Source: Vibrio celticus
GTDB lineage: Bacteria; Pseudomonadota; Gammaproteobacteria; Enterobacterales; Vibrionaceae
Direction: 5' to 3'
Length of the DNA stretch: 64,000 nucleotides
Assembly: GCF_024347335.1 (NCBI RefSeq)
Contig: NZ_AP025463.1
Location: 992,001-1,056,000, forward strand
In this document: piece after piece, positions 52,365 through 61,794 of the stretch
How positions within the stretch are numbered: the first letter of the stretch is position 1
Layout: every line of letters starts with the position of its first letter
The notes under the pieces: model-generated
What the model saw: the letters and a program-made list of their open reading frames with translations, nothing else
Told to the model about the DNA's origin: nothing
Database searches by the model: none
Program-made: the position numbers and the translations under genes

Positions 52365-53504
52365 ATGGTCATCTCTTCACCCTCAGATTTTCGTCAAGCT
52401 GCAAAGTCAAAATTGCCTCAGTTTCTGTTTGATTATATTGACGGAGGTGCCAACCAAGAGCAGACCATGCAGAGAAACACCGAAGCCTTGCAACAAGTGC
52501 GCCTGAGACAAAATGTACTTCGTGATATGTCTAATCTTGATCTTTCTATTGATCTGTTTGGTGAAAATCTAGACCTACCCATCGCTTTGGCGCCAGTTGG
52601 GATCACTGGAATGTATTCTCGTCGCGGTGAAGTGCAAGCCGCTCAAGCCGCCGCTCAAAATGGTATTCCTTTCACTTTATCGACCGTTTCAATATGTCCC
52701 ATTGAAGAGGTTGCACCCGCAATACGGCGACCAATGTGGTTTCAGCTTTATGTGCTAAAGGATCGTGGCTTCATGAAAAATGTCTTAGAGCGCGCGAAAG
52801 CGGCAGCGGTGACAACATTAGTTTTTACGGTTGATATGCCAGTGCCAGGTGCACGTTATCGTGATAAGCATTCGGGTATGAGCGGTAAACACGCTCCGGT
52901 ACGTCGAGTTCTGCAAGCGATGACTCATCCTGATTGGGCGATCAATGTTGGACTTCGCGGTAAGCCTCACGATCTAGGAAATATTTCAGTATACCGAGGA
53001 AAAACGACCAGTTTAGATGACTATATCGGCTGGCTTGGTGCTAATTTTGACCCGTCGATTTCTTGGAAAGACTTAGAGTGGATCCGAGAGTATTGGGATG
53101 GACCCATGGTCATAAAGGGGATTCTAGACAATCAGGATGCGAAAGATGCTGTGCTATTTGGAGCCGATGGCATTGTCGTGTCCAACCACGGGGGAAGACA
53201 ACTTGACGGTGTGCTTTCAACGGCAGAGGCGTTACCTCGCATTGCGGATTCGGTCAGTGGTGAGATTAAGCTATTGGTTGACTCTGGCATTCGCAGTGGT
53301 CTCGATGTCGTGAAGATGTTGGCACTTGGCGCTGATTGCTCATTAATAGGACGCTCTTATGTTTATGCATTGGCCGCTAAAGGCGAAGAAGGCGTTAAGG
53401 AACTACTGGGGCTTTACGAGCAAGAAATACGTGTTGCAATGACGCTCACTGGAGCCAAATCGATTTCTGAAATAGCGCAACACTCCCTTTATAACCACAA
53501 ATAA
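52365..53504 (+). CDS. lldD: FMN-dependent L-lactate dehydrogenase
   Basis: 379 residues, near E. coli LldD (396). FMN-dependent alpha-hydroxyacid dehydrogenase: the N-terminal FDYIDGGANQEQTMQRN, PIALAPVGITGMY, QLYVLKDRG and the catalytic VVSNHGGRQLDG (His and Arg). It oxidises L-lactate to pyruvate and feeds the respiratory chain at the membrane. Here it takes the lactate made by AldA from rhamnose-derived lactaldehyde. Promoter region carries the ArcA-like repeat. Confidence 0.9.
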   Translation: MVISSPSDFRQAAKSKLPQFLFDYIDGGANQEQTMQRNTEALQQVRLRQNVLRDMSNLDLSIDLFGENLDLPIALAPVGITGMYSRRGEVQAAQAAAQNGIPFTLSTVSICPIEEVAPAIRRPMWFQLYVLKDRGFMKNVLERAKAAAVTTLVFTVDMPVPGARYRDKHSGMSGKHAPVRRVLQAMTHPDWAINVGLRGKPHDLGNISVYRGKTTSLDDYIGWLGANFDPSISWKDLEWIREYWDGPMVIKGILDNQDAKDAVLFGADGIVVSNHGGRQLDGVLSTAEALPRIADSVSGEIKLLVDSGIRSGLDVVKMLALGADCSLIGRSYVYALAAKGEEGVKELLGLYEQEIRVAMTLTGAKSISEIAQHSLYNHK

Positions 53505-53644
53505 TTCGGATTAGTAGAACGGCACGCAGACTAAGTGGCTAACTATTAATAATCAGCAGATAAGCATCAGTTAAAACAGCAAGGCCAATGTGCGACGAAG
53601 CAGTGCACGGGCTTTGCACAGCCTAAAAACGAGGAGAGCACAAC

Positions 53645-55078
53645 ATGGATGAGATCAGAAACTACCAAAACTTTATTAATGGCGCGTTTACCGAAAGCGA
53701 AAGTCGTATAGAAGTATTCAATCCTGCAACGGAATCATTAATTTCGACCATACCGGATTCAGACAACGACGCTATTCAAAATGCGTTAGAAGCGGCGACA
53801 GTCGCTAAACGTAAGTGGGCGGGCAAGCCTGCTATTGAACGTGCACAGTATCTTCGCGCCATTGCGAGTAAAGTTCGTGATAACAAAGATCACTTAGCGC
53901 GTGTGATCAGTGAAGAACAAGGTAAAACTATGGATTTGGCAATGGTTGAAGTGCAGTTTACCGCTGACTATATCGATTACATGTCCGAGTGGGCGCGTCG
54001 TATTGAAGGTGAAATTATTACCAGTGACCGCCAAGGAGAAAATATCTTTCTATTTAGAAAGCCAATTGGGGTTGTTGCGGGCATTTTACCGTGGAATTTC
54101 CCGTTCTTTTTGATTGCTCGAAAGATGGCGCCTGCGCTAATAACAGGGAATACGATTGTTATTAAGCCAAGTGAGGAGACACCGAACAACTGTTTTGAGT
54201 TTGCAAAACTTGTGGCTGAAACTGATCTTCCTGATGGTGTGTTCAATGTCATTTCAGGAAAGGGGAATGTCGGTTCAGCACTTTCAGGAAGTCCAAAAGT
54301 CGATATGATCAGCTTCACGGGTAGCGTCAAAACCGGTGAAAATATCATGGCGACTGCTGCACCAAATATTACTAAGTTAAATTTGGAGTTAGGGGGTAAA
54401 GCGCCCGCGATTGTCTTGGATGATGCGGATATTGGCCTAGCGGTTAAGGCTATTCGAGACTCTCGCATAATCAATTCAGGCCAAGTGTGTAATTGTGCTG
54501 AGCGAGTGTATGTGCAACGCGGTATTGCCGAAGAGTTTATTGCTAAAATCACACATGAAATGGAAGCGACTCGATATGGAAACCCACTTGAAGAGAGCGA
54601 CATAGAAATGGGCCCACTGGTCAATCGACAAGGGCTAGAGAAGGTTCAAGCGTCGGTGGATAAAGCGTTAGCTCAGGGCGCTAAGTTAGAGTGTGGTGGT
54701 TCAAGGACCGCTAACGAAAAAGGACACTACTTCCTTCCTACTGTACTGAGTGATTGTGAGAACTCCATGGACATCATGAAGTTAGAAACGTTTGGACCGG
54801 TACTCCCCATACAAATCGTTGACTCTCTCGATGAAGCAATAGATTACGCCAATGACTGTGAATATGGCCTTACTTCTTCAATCTACACTAAAGATCTCTC
54901 AAAGGTGCTGCACGCGGTGAAGATGCTAGAGTTTGGTGAGACGTACATTAATCGAGAAAATTTTGAAGCGATGCAAGGTTTTCACGCTGGGGTTAGAAAG
55001 TCAGGTATCGGGGGGGCTGATGGCAAACATGGTCTTTACGAGTACCTCAGCACTCAAGTTGTTTATATGCAATCATGA
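53645..55078 (+). CDS. aldA: Lactaldehyde dehydrogenase
   Basis: 477 residues, E. coli AldA is 479. Aldehyde dehydrogenase with PWNFPFFLIARKMAPAL, the catalytic Glu in LELGGKAPAI and Cys in NSGQVCNCAERV; the NCAERVYV wording is typical of AldA. It oxidises L-lactaldehyde to L-lactate with NAD, the aerobic branch opposite to FucO. GAGGAGAG upstream is a strong ribosome site; a hairpin-prone stretch (about 53600-53627) lies before it. Last gene of the rhamnose block. Confidence 0.92.
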   Translation: MDEIRNYQNFINGAFTESESRIEVFNPATESLISTIPDSDNDAIQNALEAATVAKRKWAGKPAIERAQYLRAIASKVRDNKDHLARVISEEQGKTMDLAMVEVQFTADYIDYMSEWARRIEGEIITSDRQGENIFLFRKPIGVVAGILPWNFPFFLIARKMAPALITGNTIVIKPSEETPNNCFEFAKLVAETDLPDGVFNVISGKGNVGSALSGSPKVDMISFTGSVKTGENIMATAAPNITKLNLELGGKAPAIVLDDADIGLAVKAIRDSRIINSGQVCNCAERVYVQRGIAEEFIAKITHEMEATRYGNPLEESDIEMGPLVNRQGLEKVQASVDKALAQGAKLECGGSRTANEKGHYFLPTVLSDCENSMDIMKLETFGPVLPIQIVDSLDEAIDYANDCEYGLTSSIYTKDLSKVLHAVKMLEFGETYINRENFEAMQGFHAGVRKSGIGGADGKHGLYEYLSTQVVYMQS

Positions 55079-55589
55079 TGATTGACTGAACCCTAAACAA
55101 GAGCTTGGGTGTTCAACCTAGTAAGCTTTTTGAGGCCGCTTAATGATTCTTTTGTCGAAAGATCGATGAGTCATTGCGGCTTCATTACCATCACAATCCC
55201 CTAATGAATTTTGTATCTTACGATTCTCACAGTAACGGTCATAAATAAGGTTAAATACACATTTTTTGGCTGTGTTGACCGTTCCATATGTGACACTAAA
55301 TTCAAAAGCAGTTCATCATGCAGTAGATAGCATTGAGACAACTAAAAATTTGCTACTGGAAGTGTGTCAGACAATTACTGAGAGGCTTACCCCCTGAGTG
55401 CAAAGTGACTGTATAATTTCAAGGCTTATTAAAAGTTGACTGTTTTATTTCGTTTTAAGACATTGGCTTATCTATTTGCGTTCATGTGTAGTTAGATATC
55501 CGGTTAATTGAGAGCTTATACTTATTAGCTAATAGAGTTTCTAAGCACCTGGAAATAAGTCAGAAAAGGATTGAAAAGCAGGTTATTGA
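55079..55589. other. Intergenic region after aldA, no gene seen
   Basis: About 510 bp, AT-rich, with stop codons in all frames. No clear terminator or RNA found. Confidence 0.5.
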
Positions 55590-56630
55590 TTATTGGGGTC
55601 GGTATTGTGAATAGAGTTGATTTAAAACACGGCTACTTAACGATTGCCATTTTCCATCGAGTAGAACGGAGATACACGCTGTTTTTGCTTCTTGATAATC
55701 AACAGAGATGGATTGACAAAACATTCGATAGGTTTTAAATAGATCGACTAACTCTTGTGAAAGGACGATGACTCTTTTTTCTTCACTGTGATGGACACGC
55801 TTGTCTTGTACCGTCATTACGCCACAGTCCCAAGCTATGTCTTTAGCAAGAGAGTAGGGCTCCTTTACCGGACGTAACGCCAACTCTATCGCTGCTCTGA
55901 TATGTATGTATAGGGCTAAGCGATGGCAAATTTCGATAGTGGAAAGATCCGCTGGTTTATTCTCAATTAATGGCGATAAAAGTGCATGAAACACGTCTGG
56001 TAAAAGGCTCTCTCTTAGCGTGATCGCACTGCCGATATGGTCATGATAGGAAAAGTCATGGCTCAACGTTGTTTTAGTCTCCGTTGACCAATCAAGGTTA
56101 TCGCTTAGTCCTAGGACCTCAAGAAACTCAAACCATGATTCATAAAGAGAGCGGTTAATTGAGGAGGTATCGAAGTTTGAATAGTGCATGATGACACTGC
56201 TGTTTCGTTGGAGGTAATTAAGATAGACAGACGGCAATTTTTGAATAGAGAAACTGTGAAATGAACGAAAGAGTCGAGCTGGTGTTACTTTAAAGGGAAA
56301 TAACGATTTTGTTGACTCTGATTTTTTCCGTAGCCAGCCTTTCAACTCTGAGGGGGTGACTGAAAGTATCGTTTCAAGTTCTGCTCCATCTCTTTTGCTA
56401 GAAGGCAATGCCCTCATTATTAGACTCAATAACGTGCACAAGGGATAGGGAAGATTAATATCGACGAACGACTTTGTGGAGTAATAGTGCTTTGACCCTT
56501 TGTCTGGTTGTTTTCCTTTGAATAGTGAGGTCTCGATTCGTAAAAAAGCGGTACAGGAAGATTTTCGATCCAACTTGTAGAAAAGACAGTCACCCCGAGA
56601 AGAAATCTTATTGATGCTGTCATCACTTAA
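55590..56630 (-). pseudogene. Truncated tyrosine-recombinase-like gene
   Basis: The frame gives about 340 residues. The later part (IRAAIELALRPVKEPYSLAKDIAWDCGVMTVQDKRVHHSEEKRVIVLS) resembles box I and the beta-hairpin of large island-borne tyrosine recombinases (the Arg in ALRPV and a Lys in the hairpin). The HxxR, GH and Tyr boxes that should follow are missing, since a stop comes about 50 residues later. On the other side the frame runs straight into the activase repeat at 56629 without a good start codon (the TTG at 56573 is a poor candidate). It therefore looks cut at both ends. Assignment is tentative; it may be another protein family. Confidence 0.4.
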
Positions 56631-57187
56631 AAAAAGACGAAAATCTATTTCGCAGAGCTGGTGGTGGGATTACGCTGTCAGGCGGCGAGCCTCTAGCTCA
56701 ACCTGAATTTGCCCGAGAGTTACTGAAAGGGTGTAAAGAGAAAGGCTGGCATACTGCGATTGAAACAACCGGTATCGGCTCTAAACAAGCGATTGAAGAA
56801 GTGTTTCCTTGGATCGATTTAGCACTTGTGGATATTAAAGCTATCAATCCTACCATTCATAAAGCGGAAACTGGGGTTGATAACCGTATTATTCTGGAAA
56901 ATATCCTTCGTATTTCATTTATTACCAAAGTGACAGTACGTATTCCGGTTATCCCTGGGTTTAACGACAACGCTGAAGAGATTCAGGCTATTGGTCAATT
57001 TGCTCAGATGATGTCAAATGTTGATACTATCCATCTTCTTCCGTACCACAATTATGGTGAAAATAAGTACTCTTTATTGGGCCTTAGCTATCCTTTGCAA
57101 GGTATAGAATCAAACCTAGACGAAAAAATCGACCAACTAAAATCCAAAGTAGAATCGATGGGTTTTACCTGCCATATTGGTGGGTAA
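56629..57187 (+). pseudogene. 5'-truncated second copy of the glycyl radical activase gene
   Basis: Starts at the equivalent of residue 121 of the intact activase (KKDENLFRRAGGGITLSGGEPL) and reads in frame to its stop. It lacks the CxxxCxxC radical-SAM site and both ferredoxin clusters, so it cannot activate an enzyme. A handful of changes separate it from the full gene (for example GTGVDN/ETGVDN, EEILAIG/EEIQAIG, NCHVGG/TCHIGG), with most near the 3' end. No start codon or ribosome site of its own. Confidence 0.9.
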
Positions 57188-57213
57188 TATGGCCATTATC
57201 GTCTAAATCAACC
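56629..57213 (+). repeat. Long direct repeat, right copy
   Basis: Partner of 40450-41034, same orientation, offset about 16.18 kb. Similarity stops after GTCTAAATCAA, about 26 bp past the stop codon. Confidence 0.85.
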
Positions 57214-57256
57214 TTGGGGCGGGGGTTAATGAGTCGTTATGATGGTTGCTGAGCCT

Positions 57257-57490
57257 TGGTATTTTGATGAGGTAATACATTACTTGTAGCGAGCAGTCGA
57301 TCAAGATGGGCATGAGATTGATATTTTAGTTCAAAAACGCAAAGATAAAGCAGCGGAATTGCGATTTTTCAAGCACTTATTGAAAGCTGAAAAATCAACA
57401 CGCCCTAGCCAATAGATCAAAGTTTTGCGCGAGGCAGCAAATGGTCTAAGCACTTTTAGAAATGAGGTCATCGCTGCTATCGACTTCTTG
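57257..57490 (+). pseudogene. IS6-family transposase fragment
   Basis: Reads HYL-stop-RAVDQDGHEIDILVQKRKDKAAELRFFKHLLKAEKS, which matches the DDE core of IS6/IS26-type transposases (WHYLYRAVDxxG). A TAG replaces the Tyr codon and the frame is lost soon after. Both ends of the gene are missing. Confidence 0.7.
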
Positions 57491-57510
57491 ATTACTGGTG
57501 TAAAGCCGCG

Positions 57511-57747
57511 TTAGAAGTCGCCATAACTGAGTTTTGTTGACTGCTTAGGATGAACGGCATCCATGAACAAGACAGGGTCTTCGCTCTTTCTTGGCGTCTC
57601 GTTGTAGTATGTGATAAAGGCTTGCTGCATCTCTGGATTAAACTTGTGCGGTACACCTTTCGGCTTCTTATATGAGAAGCCGTGGTGATGTAGCCACTTT
57701 GAACTGACCCCCAATAATTGGTGTCCAACTGTTGGGGGGCAGTTCAT
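57511..57747 (-). pseudogene. IS630-family transposase fragment
   Basis: Encodes SSKWLHHHGFSYKKPKGVPHKF and VLFMDAVHPKQSTKLSYG, typical of the middle of IS630-type transposases (winged helix end and first catalytic Asp in FMDAVHPTQ). The rest is missing. It abuts a terminator half also found at 18227-18248. Confidence 0.75.
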
Positions 57748-57809
57748 TATGAGCGGCTTTTTGCTATCTGTAGTTTGCCTTTTTCTTGTTCAAGAACATT
57801 TCATCTTTC

Positions 57810-58148
57810 TTAATTCGCAGGCAACACCACTGCCGACGCTTCTTCGTCTGAATCTTCTTTATCTTCTACTTGGTCAGCAACCCAATCGATTGTCTTTGTT
57901 AGATAAAGTTTGTTGGTTTCGGTGTCACACCAACTCTTGGATAATCCTCTTCGATTGAATTCACTGCCAATTGCTGCGAGAGTCTGGTTACTTGAGCGCC
58001 CGTAATACAAGGTGTCGCACAGTTGCAGGTTCGACATCGATTGTGGGTATGTGTTAACCGACGAGGAATTCATGCTCAGTGCCTTGGATTGATTGTGCGT
58101 ACAGCCTGTAAGGCTCAGGAAAAAGAAAAGGATTAGCGTATTTTTCAT
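57810..58148 (-). CDS. Small hypothetical lipoprotein
   Basis: 112 residues. A signal peptide with lipobox (LILFFFLSLTGC, Cys 16) followed by THNQ; lipid-anchored. The mature part has LCDTLYYGRSSNQTLAAIGSEFNRRGLSKSWC with two Cys that may pair, and an acidic end (DKEDSDEEA). The motif AIGSEFNRRGLS.xxC is seen in small Vibrio lipoproteins of unknown role. Confidence 0.75.
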   Translation of the reverse strand: MKNTLILFFFLSLTGCTHNQSKALSMNSSSVNTYPQSMSNLQLCDTLYYGRSSNQTLAAIGSEFNRRGLSKSWCDTETNKLYLTKTIDWVADQVEDKEDSDEEASAVVLPAN

Positions 58149-58384
58149 GGTGTATCAGGTCTATTGCCGATGATTTGAAGACAGTATTGGCGTGTATGAT
58201 TAAATTATTGTCAATTTTTTGCCAACTAGTTATAGACCAAGACTTTCCTCCCAGTTCGAAAGCGTTATTAAGCCAACGACAAAAACGGCATTAACAAACA
58301 AAAGCGCAATTTTGTACAAAAGCTGAAAGAGACTATAGAGTAGACTGATAAGTCGCTCGATAATCAACAGGCTTGGTAATTGTT

Positions 58385-59218
58385 ATGGAGAACAAGAAAC
58401 GCTCTAAAGAAAAGGCCGAATATAAGATAACCGAAGAGCTCGGTGGCCTTGAAATTCTTAATGCTGAATACGAAAAGCAGAACTTCTCGCGCCATAGCCA
58501 CGAGGGCTACACGCTGGGAGTCATCGAGCAGGGCGCTCAGCGTTTCTATCGAACGGGCGGGCATCATATTGCACCACAAAATGCGATTATTCTGGTCAAT
58601 GCCGACGAAGTTCATAGCGGTCACTCTGCCACTGAAGGCGGTTGGGCGTATCGAGCCATGTATCCACTCCCAGAGCAACTTGCCAAGATCACTCAAGAGC
58701 TTAACCTACCGAATTACGGCGCGCCTTATTTCCCAAGAGCGGTTGTTGAAGACCCTGAACTCGCCAATCAATTGAGGTTGGTCTTCAACACGATCGATGA
58801 ATCCGATAATCGCCTGTTAAGAGAGACCTTAATGTATGGGATGTTGGTTAAGCTGATTAGCCGACATGGAAAATCGCCGCTTAACCCCCAACTCGATGGG
58901 AAAACTCAGCGTCAGCTCGTTCTGGTTAAAGAGTTCTTAGATGACTTTCCACAAGCCGATGTTTCCCTAGACGAACTATCTAAGTTAGCGGCATTGAGCC
59001 CGTTTCACTTAGTGCGTTCTTTTCAAAAAGAGTTTGGTCTTCCGCCACATGCGTATCAAATCCAATCACGATTAAGGCTTTCGCGTAAGTTATTGAAACA
59101 AGGACATACCATTTCAGATACCGCGCAAGAGTGTGGCTTTCACGACCAAAGCCATTTTCATCGACACTTCAAAAAGGCCAATGGCTACACGCCGGGGCAA
59201 TACATCAAAATGCTCTAA
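58385..59218 (+). CDS. AraC-family regulator next to azlCD
   Basis: About 277 residues. An N-terminal AraC_binding cupin (FSRHSHEGYTLGVIEQGAQRFYR, then NADEVHSGHSA) and a C-terminal HTH pair (LDELSKLAALSPFHLVRSFQKEFG; ISDTAQECGFHDQSHFHRHFKKANGYTPGQY). I take ATG 58385 over the TTG 12 bases earlier. Such regulators often precede azlCD exporter genes and control them; it lies 104 bp upstream in the same direction. Confidence 0.88.
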   Translation: MENKKRSKEKAEYKITEELGGLEILNAEYEKQNFSRHSHEGYTLGVIEQGAQRFYRTGGHHIAPQNAIILVNADEVHSGHSATEGGWAYRAMYPLPEQLAKITQELNLPNYGAPYFPRAVVEDPELANQLRLVFNTIDESDNRLLRETLMYGMLVKLISRHGKSPLNPQLDGKTQRQLVLVKEFLDDFPQADVSLDELSKLAALSPFHLVRSFQKEFGLPPHAYQIQSRLRLSRKLLKQGHTISDTAQECGFHDQSHFHRHFKKANGYTPGQYIKML

Positions 59219-59322
59219 ATCGGACACCTTAATTCGTTCGCGAAATCGAGCAAGTTTGTACAATCGAACCGACTCAACTCCTCTTACATTGAATAGCCAA
59301 TGTGAAGAGAGAAAAGAACTAT

Positions 59323-60051
59323 ATGGATAGTGAAACAATGGATAGACGAACACAGTTATGGAAGGGCGTTTTAGCGGGAATGCCTTTGAGCATTGCAGTA
59401 ATCCCTTGGGGAATTCTAGCGGGCTCATATGCGATAGATGCTGGATTGAGTCAGCTTCAAGCGCAAGCGATGTCGGCTATTTTGTTTGCTGGCTCAGCGC
59501 AACTTGTCGCCGCGGGTATGTTCAAAGCGGGTATTGGTTTAGGCACCATGTTGTTGACCACACTGTTCATCACCTCAAGGCACTTTCTGTATAGCGTATC
59601 GATGCGCGACAAAATCAGTCACCTTCCGGCTCGTTGGCGCTTATTGCTGGGCTTTTGGCTCACCGACGAGCTGTTTGCGATTTGTAGTGGGCAGTCTCAG
59701 CAAGAGTTTAATCGTTGGTATGCTGCGGGTGTAGGCGGCGGTTTTTATCTTGTTTGGAATATCGCGAGCTTTGTTGGCATTGTCGCGGGAAGCCAAATTC
59801 CATCACTTAACGAGATTGGGCTCGACTTCGCGGTCGCAGCAACCTTTATCGCCTTGGTGTTCCCATTAATCCGAACTCTACCCGTCGTAGTGTGTGTGGT
59901 GGTTTCATTGGTTGCTTCGGTTGCCATGTCGGTTAACAATATTGAGGGCGGGCTAATGATTGCAGCGATTGCCGGTATGTTAGCGGGCTTTATCAGCGAA
60001 TCGTTCCAAGAGCGAAACAAAGGCAACAAGACAATTGTGGAGGGGAAATAG
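59323..60051 (+). CDS. azlC: AzlC-family branched-chain amino acid exporter subunit
   Basis: About 242 residues, hydrophobic, seven or so membrane helices, AzlC/YgaZ family: MPLSIAVIPWGILAGSYAIDAGLS, FAGSAQLVA and TTLFITSRHFLYSVSMRD. With AzlD it forms an exporter for branched-chain amino acids or related compounds. ATG 59323 follows GAGAGAAAAG. The partner gene starts 2 bp after its stop. Confidence 0.9.
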   Translation: MDSETMDRRTQLWKGVLAGMPLSIAVIPWGILAGSYAIDAGLSQLQAQAMSAILFAGSAQLVAAGMFKAGIGLGTMLLTTLFITSRHFLYSVSMRDKISHLPARWRLLLGFWLTDELFAICSGQSQQEFNRWYAAGVGGGFYLVWNIASFVGIVAGSQIPSLNEIGLDFAVAATFIALVFPLIRTLPVVVCVVVSLVASVAMSVNNIEGGLMIAAIAGMLAGFISESFQERNKGNKTIVEGK

Positions 60052-60053
60052 AG

Positions 60054-60383
60054 ATGATTTGGTTAACGATATTCCTTATGACAGCGATTGTTTTCTTTAG
60101 TCGGTATCTGTTTCTTGAGCCTGCAATCCCGCTTCGACTCAATCAAACCGCAAGGCGCCTGTTACGCTATTCAAGCCCCGCGGTGCTTACCGCAATTTGG
60201 GGGCCGATTGTATTTGCACCAGAACAAACATTTTGGCCAAGCCTTGAAAATCCTTACTTGATAGGTGCGTTGGTGACTGGCGTGCTGATTTGGAAAACAG
60301 GCAACGTGCTACTTACTATCGGCGTCAGCATGGCGGTGTTCTTGTTCTACAATCTTGTCGCGGTTGATTACCTTTTCTCTTGA
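60054..60383 (+). CDS. azlD: AzlD-family transporter subunit
   Basis: 109 residues, four membrane helices, AzlD/YgaH family (MTAIVFFSRYLFLEP, LLRYSSPAVLTAIWGPIVF). Small partner of AzlC. GGGGAAATAG supplies the ribosome site inside the azlC end. Confidence 0.88.
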   Translation: MIWLTIFLMTAIVFFSRYLFLEPAIPLRLNQTARRLLRYSSPAVLTAIWGPIVFAPEQTFWPSLENPYLIGALVTGVLIWKTGNVLLTIGVSMAVFLFYNLVAVDYLFS

Positions 60384-60433
60384 GTTCCAATTTCGGCTTT
60401 ATGTTTCTCTCACGATTTAAGGGCTGTATAAAT

Positions 60434-60739
60434 ATGATTACTTGTTATGTTCGGTATGTGATTGATCCTAAAAAGGTAAATGAGTTCGAGACATACGCAA
60501 AAATGTGGATTCCTTTGGTCGCTAAATTCGGAGGTCAACACAATGGTTATTTCTTACCGTCGGAAGGGGCGAACAATATTGCCTTGGCGCTGTTTACCTT
60601 TGAAAGTCTGGCTGCCTATGAAGAATATCGGATTAAATCGCTGAGCGATGCCGAGTGTATTGAAGCGTTTGAATTTGCAGACGAAGTTGATTGCATCGTG
60701 AGTTATGAACGCAGCTTTTTTAGACCTGTTTTAGAGTGA
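60434..60739 (+). CDS. NIPSNAP-family protein
   Basis: 101 residues from ATG 60434. A ferredoxin-like alpha-beta barrel of the NIPSNAP type (MITCYVRYVIDPKKVNEFETYAKMW, then GGQHNGYFLPSEG and ALFTFESLAAYEEYR). The role in bacteria is unknown. It probably belongs to the azlCD operon. An upstream in-frame start (60380) overlaps azlD but the added residues do not fit the family. Confidence 0.8.
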   Translation: MITCYVRYVIDPKKVNEFETYAKMWIPLVAKFGGQHNGYFLPSEGANNIALALFTFESLAAYEEYRIKSLSDAECIEAFEFADEVDCIVSYERSFFRPVLE

Positions 60740-60820
60740 TAGACCTTGCAACGTATAGCTTGGTGGCATCTAATGTACTGATTCGCTGTTTGTGTGTTTA
60801 GGTTCTGGTAAGGAGTTAGT

Positions 60821-61594
60821 TTGGCTAAGAAATATTATGTGGTTTGGAAAGGTCGTACACCGGGTATTTTTACCACTTGGAACGAGTGTAAAGCGCAAGT
60901 CGATGGCTTTGCTGGTGCGAGATATAAATCGTTTCCAACACTAGGCGAGGCTGAGTCTGCTTTCGGTGGTAAAACGTCGTCTGCGTCAGGTTCTACAGCG
61001 ACAAAGCCAAGCTCTGCGGGTAAGGCGACGAAAGTGAAGGTGCCGCCTCTTTCGGAGCAGCAAATCACAGATATGCCTTTTGATATCAAGATCTTTACCG
61101 ATGGTGCTTGTGAGCCAAATCCTGGTGAAGCGGGGACGGGTTTAGCGGTATACCAAAACAACCAATTAACAGAATTGTGGTATGGATTGTATCAGCCTGT
61201 TGGTACCAACAATACCGCCGAGTTACATGGGCTTAAGCAAGCGTTTATTCTCGCGAAAGAGAAGTTAAACGCGGGTCTGTCTGTTGCGATTTATTGTGAC
61301 TCTAAGTACTCAATTGATTGTATTACTAAGTGGGCAACGGGCTGGGAGAAAAAGGGCTGGACTAAGTCGGGCGGCGAGATCAAAAACCTCGATATTATTA
61401 AGCCTGCGTATGCTCTCTACCAAGAACTGGCTTCAAAAATTACCATCTACCATGTGAATGGTCACGTTGGTATTGAAGGTAACGAATTGGCCGATAGAAT
61501 GTCGATTGTAGCTATTTCATCGAAAGAGCAGGAGCTAGCTCAATATCGTGACATCGACGATATTGAGTCTATTTTGGCACTGCGAGCAGGCTAG
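60821..61594 (+). CDS. rnhA: Ribonuclease H with viroplasmin-type N-terminal domain
   Basis: 257 residues starting at TTG, which has a strong AAGGAG 7 bases upstream. Residues 1-48 form a viroplasmin/RNase H1 N-domain (YYVVWKGRTPGIFTTWNECKAQVDGFAGARYKSF) that binds RNA-DNA hybrids. After a Ser/Thr linker comes the RNase H domain with FTDGACEPNPGEAG, the Glu in NNTAELHGLKQA, the Asp in YCDSKYSIDC and HVGIEGNELAD. It cleaves RNA in hybrids. Confidence 0.92.
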   Translation: MAKKYYVVWKGRTPGIFTTWNECKAQVDGFAGARYKSFPTLGEAESAFGGKTSSASGSTATKPSSAGKATKVKVPPLSEQQITDMPFDIKIFTDGACEPNPGEAGTGLAVYQNNQLTELWYGLYQPVGTNNTAELHGLKQAFILAKEKLNAGLSVAIYCDSKYSIDCITKWATGWEKKGWTKSGGEIKNLDIIKPAYALYQELASKITIYHVNGHVGIEGNELADRMSIVAISSKEQELAQYRDIDDIESILALRAG

Positions 61595-61666
61595 CTAGGC
61601 TTCTTAATGAAAAGCTAATGAAAGTTACTGAAAGCATAAGTCGCCATCATTAGGCAGTGCTAAGTT

Positions 61667-61706
61667 GAGCGTTACATTTCAAATGGATGTAGCGCTCTTT
61701 TGTTTT
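61667..61706. terminator. Terminator after rnhA
   Basis: GAGCGTTACAT (61667-61677) pairs with ATGTAGCGCTC (61687-61697), followed by TTTTGTTTTT. Confidence 0.75.
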
Positions 61707-61794
61707 TGTGTTGCTCCGTTTTTTATGGTGCATAGTCGTTCTTGTGAGACGTAGCAGTCCTTGCGATGCTTACTGCCTCTGCCTGAGTTAATCC

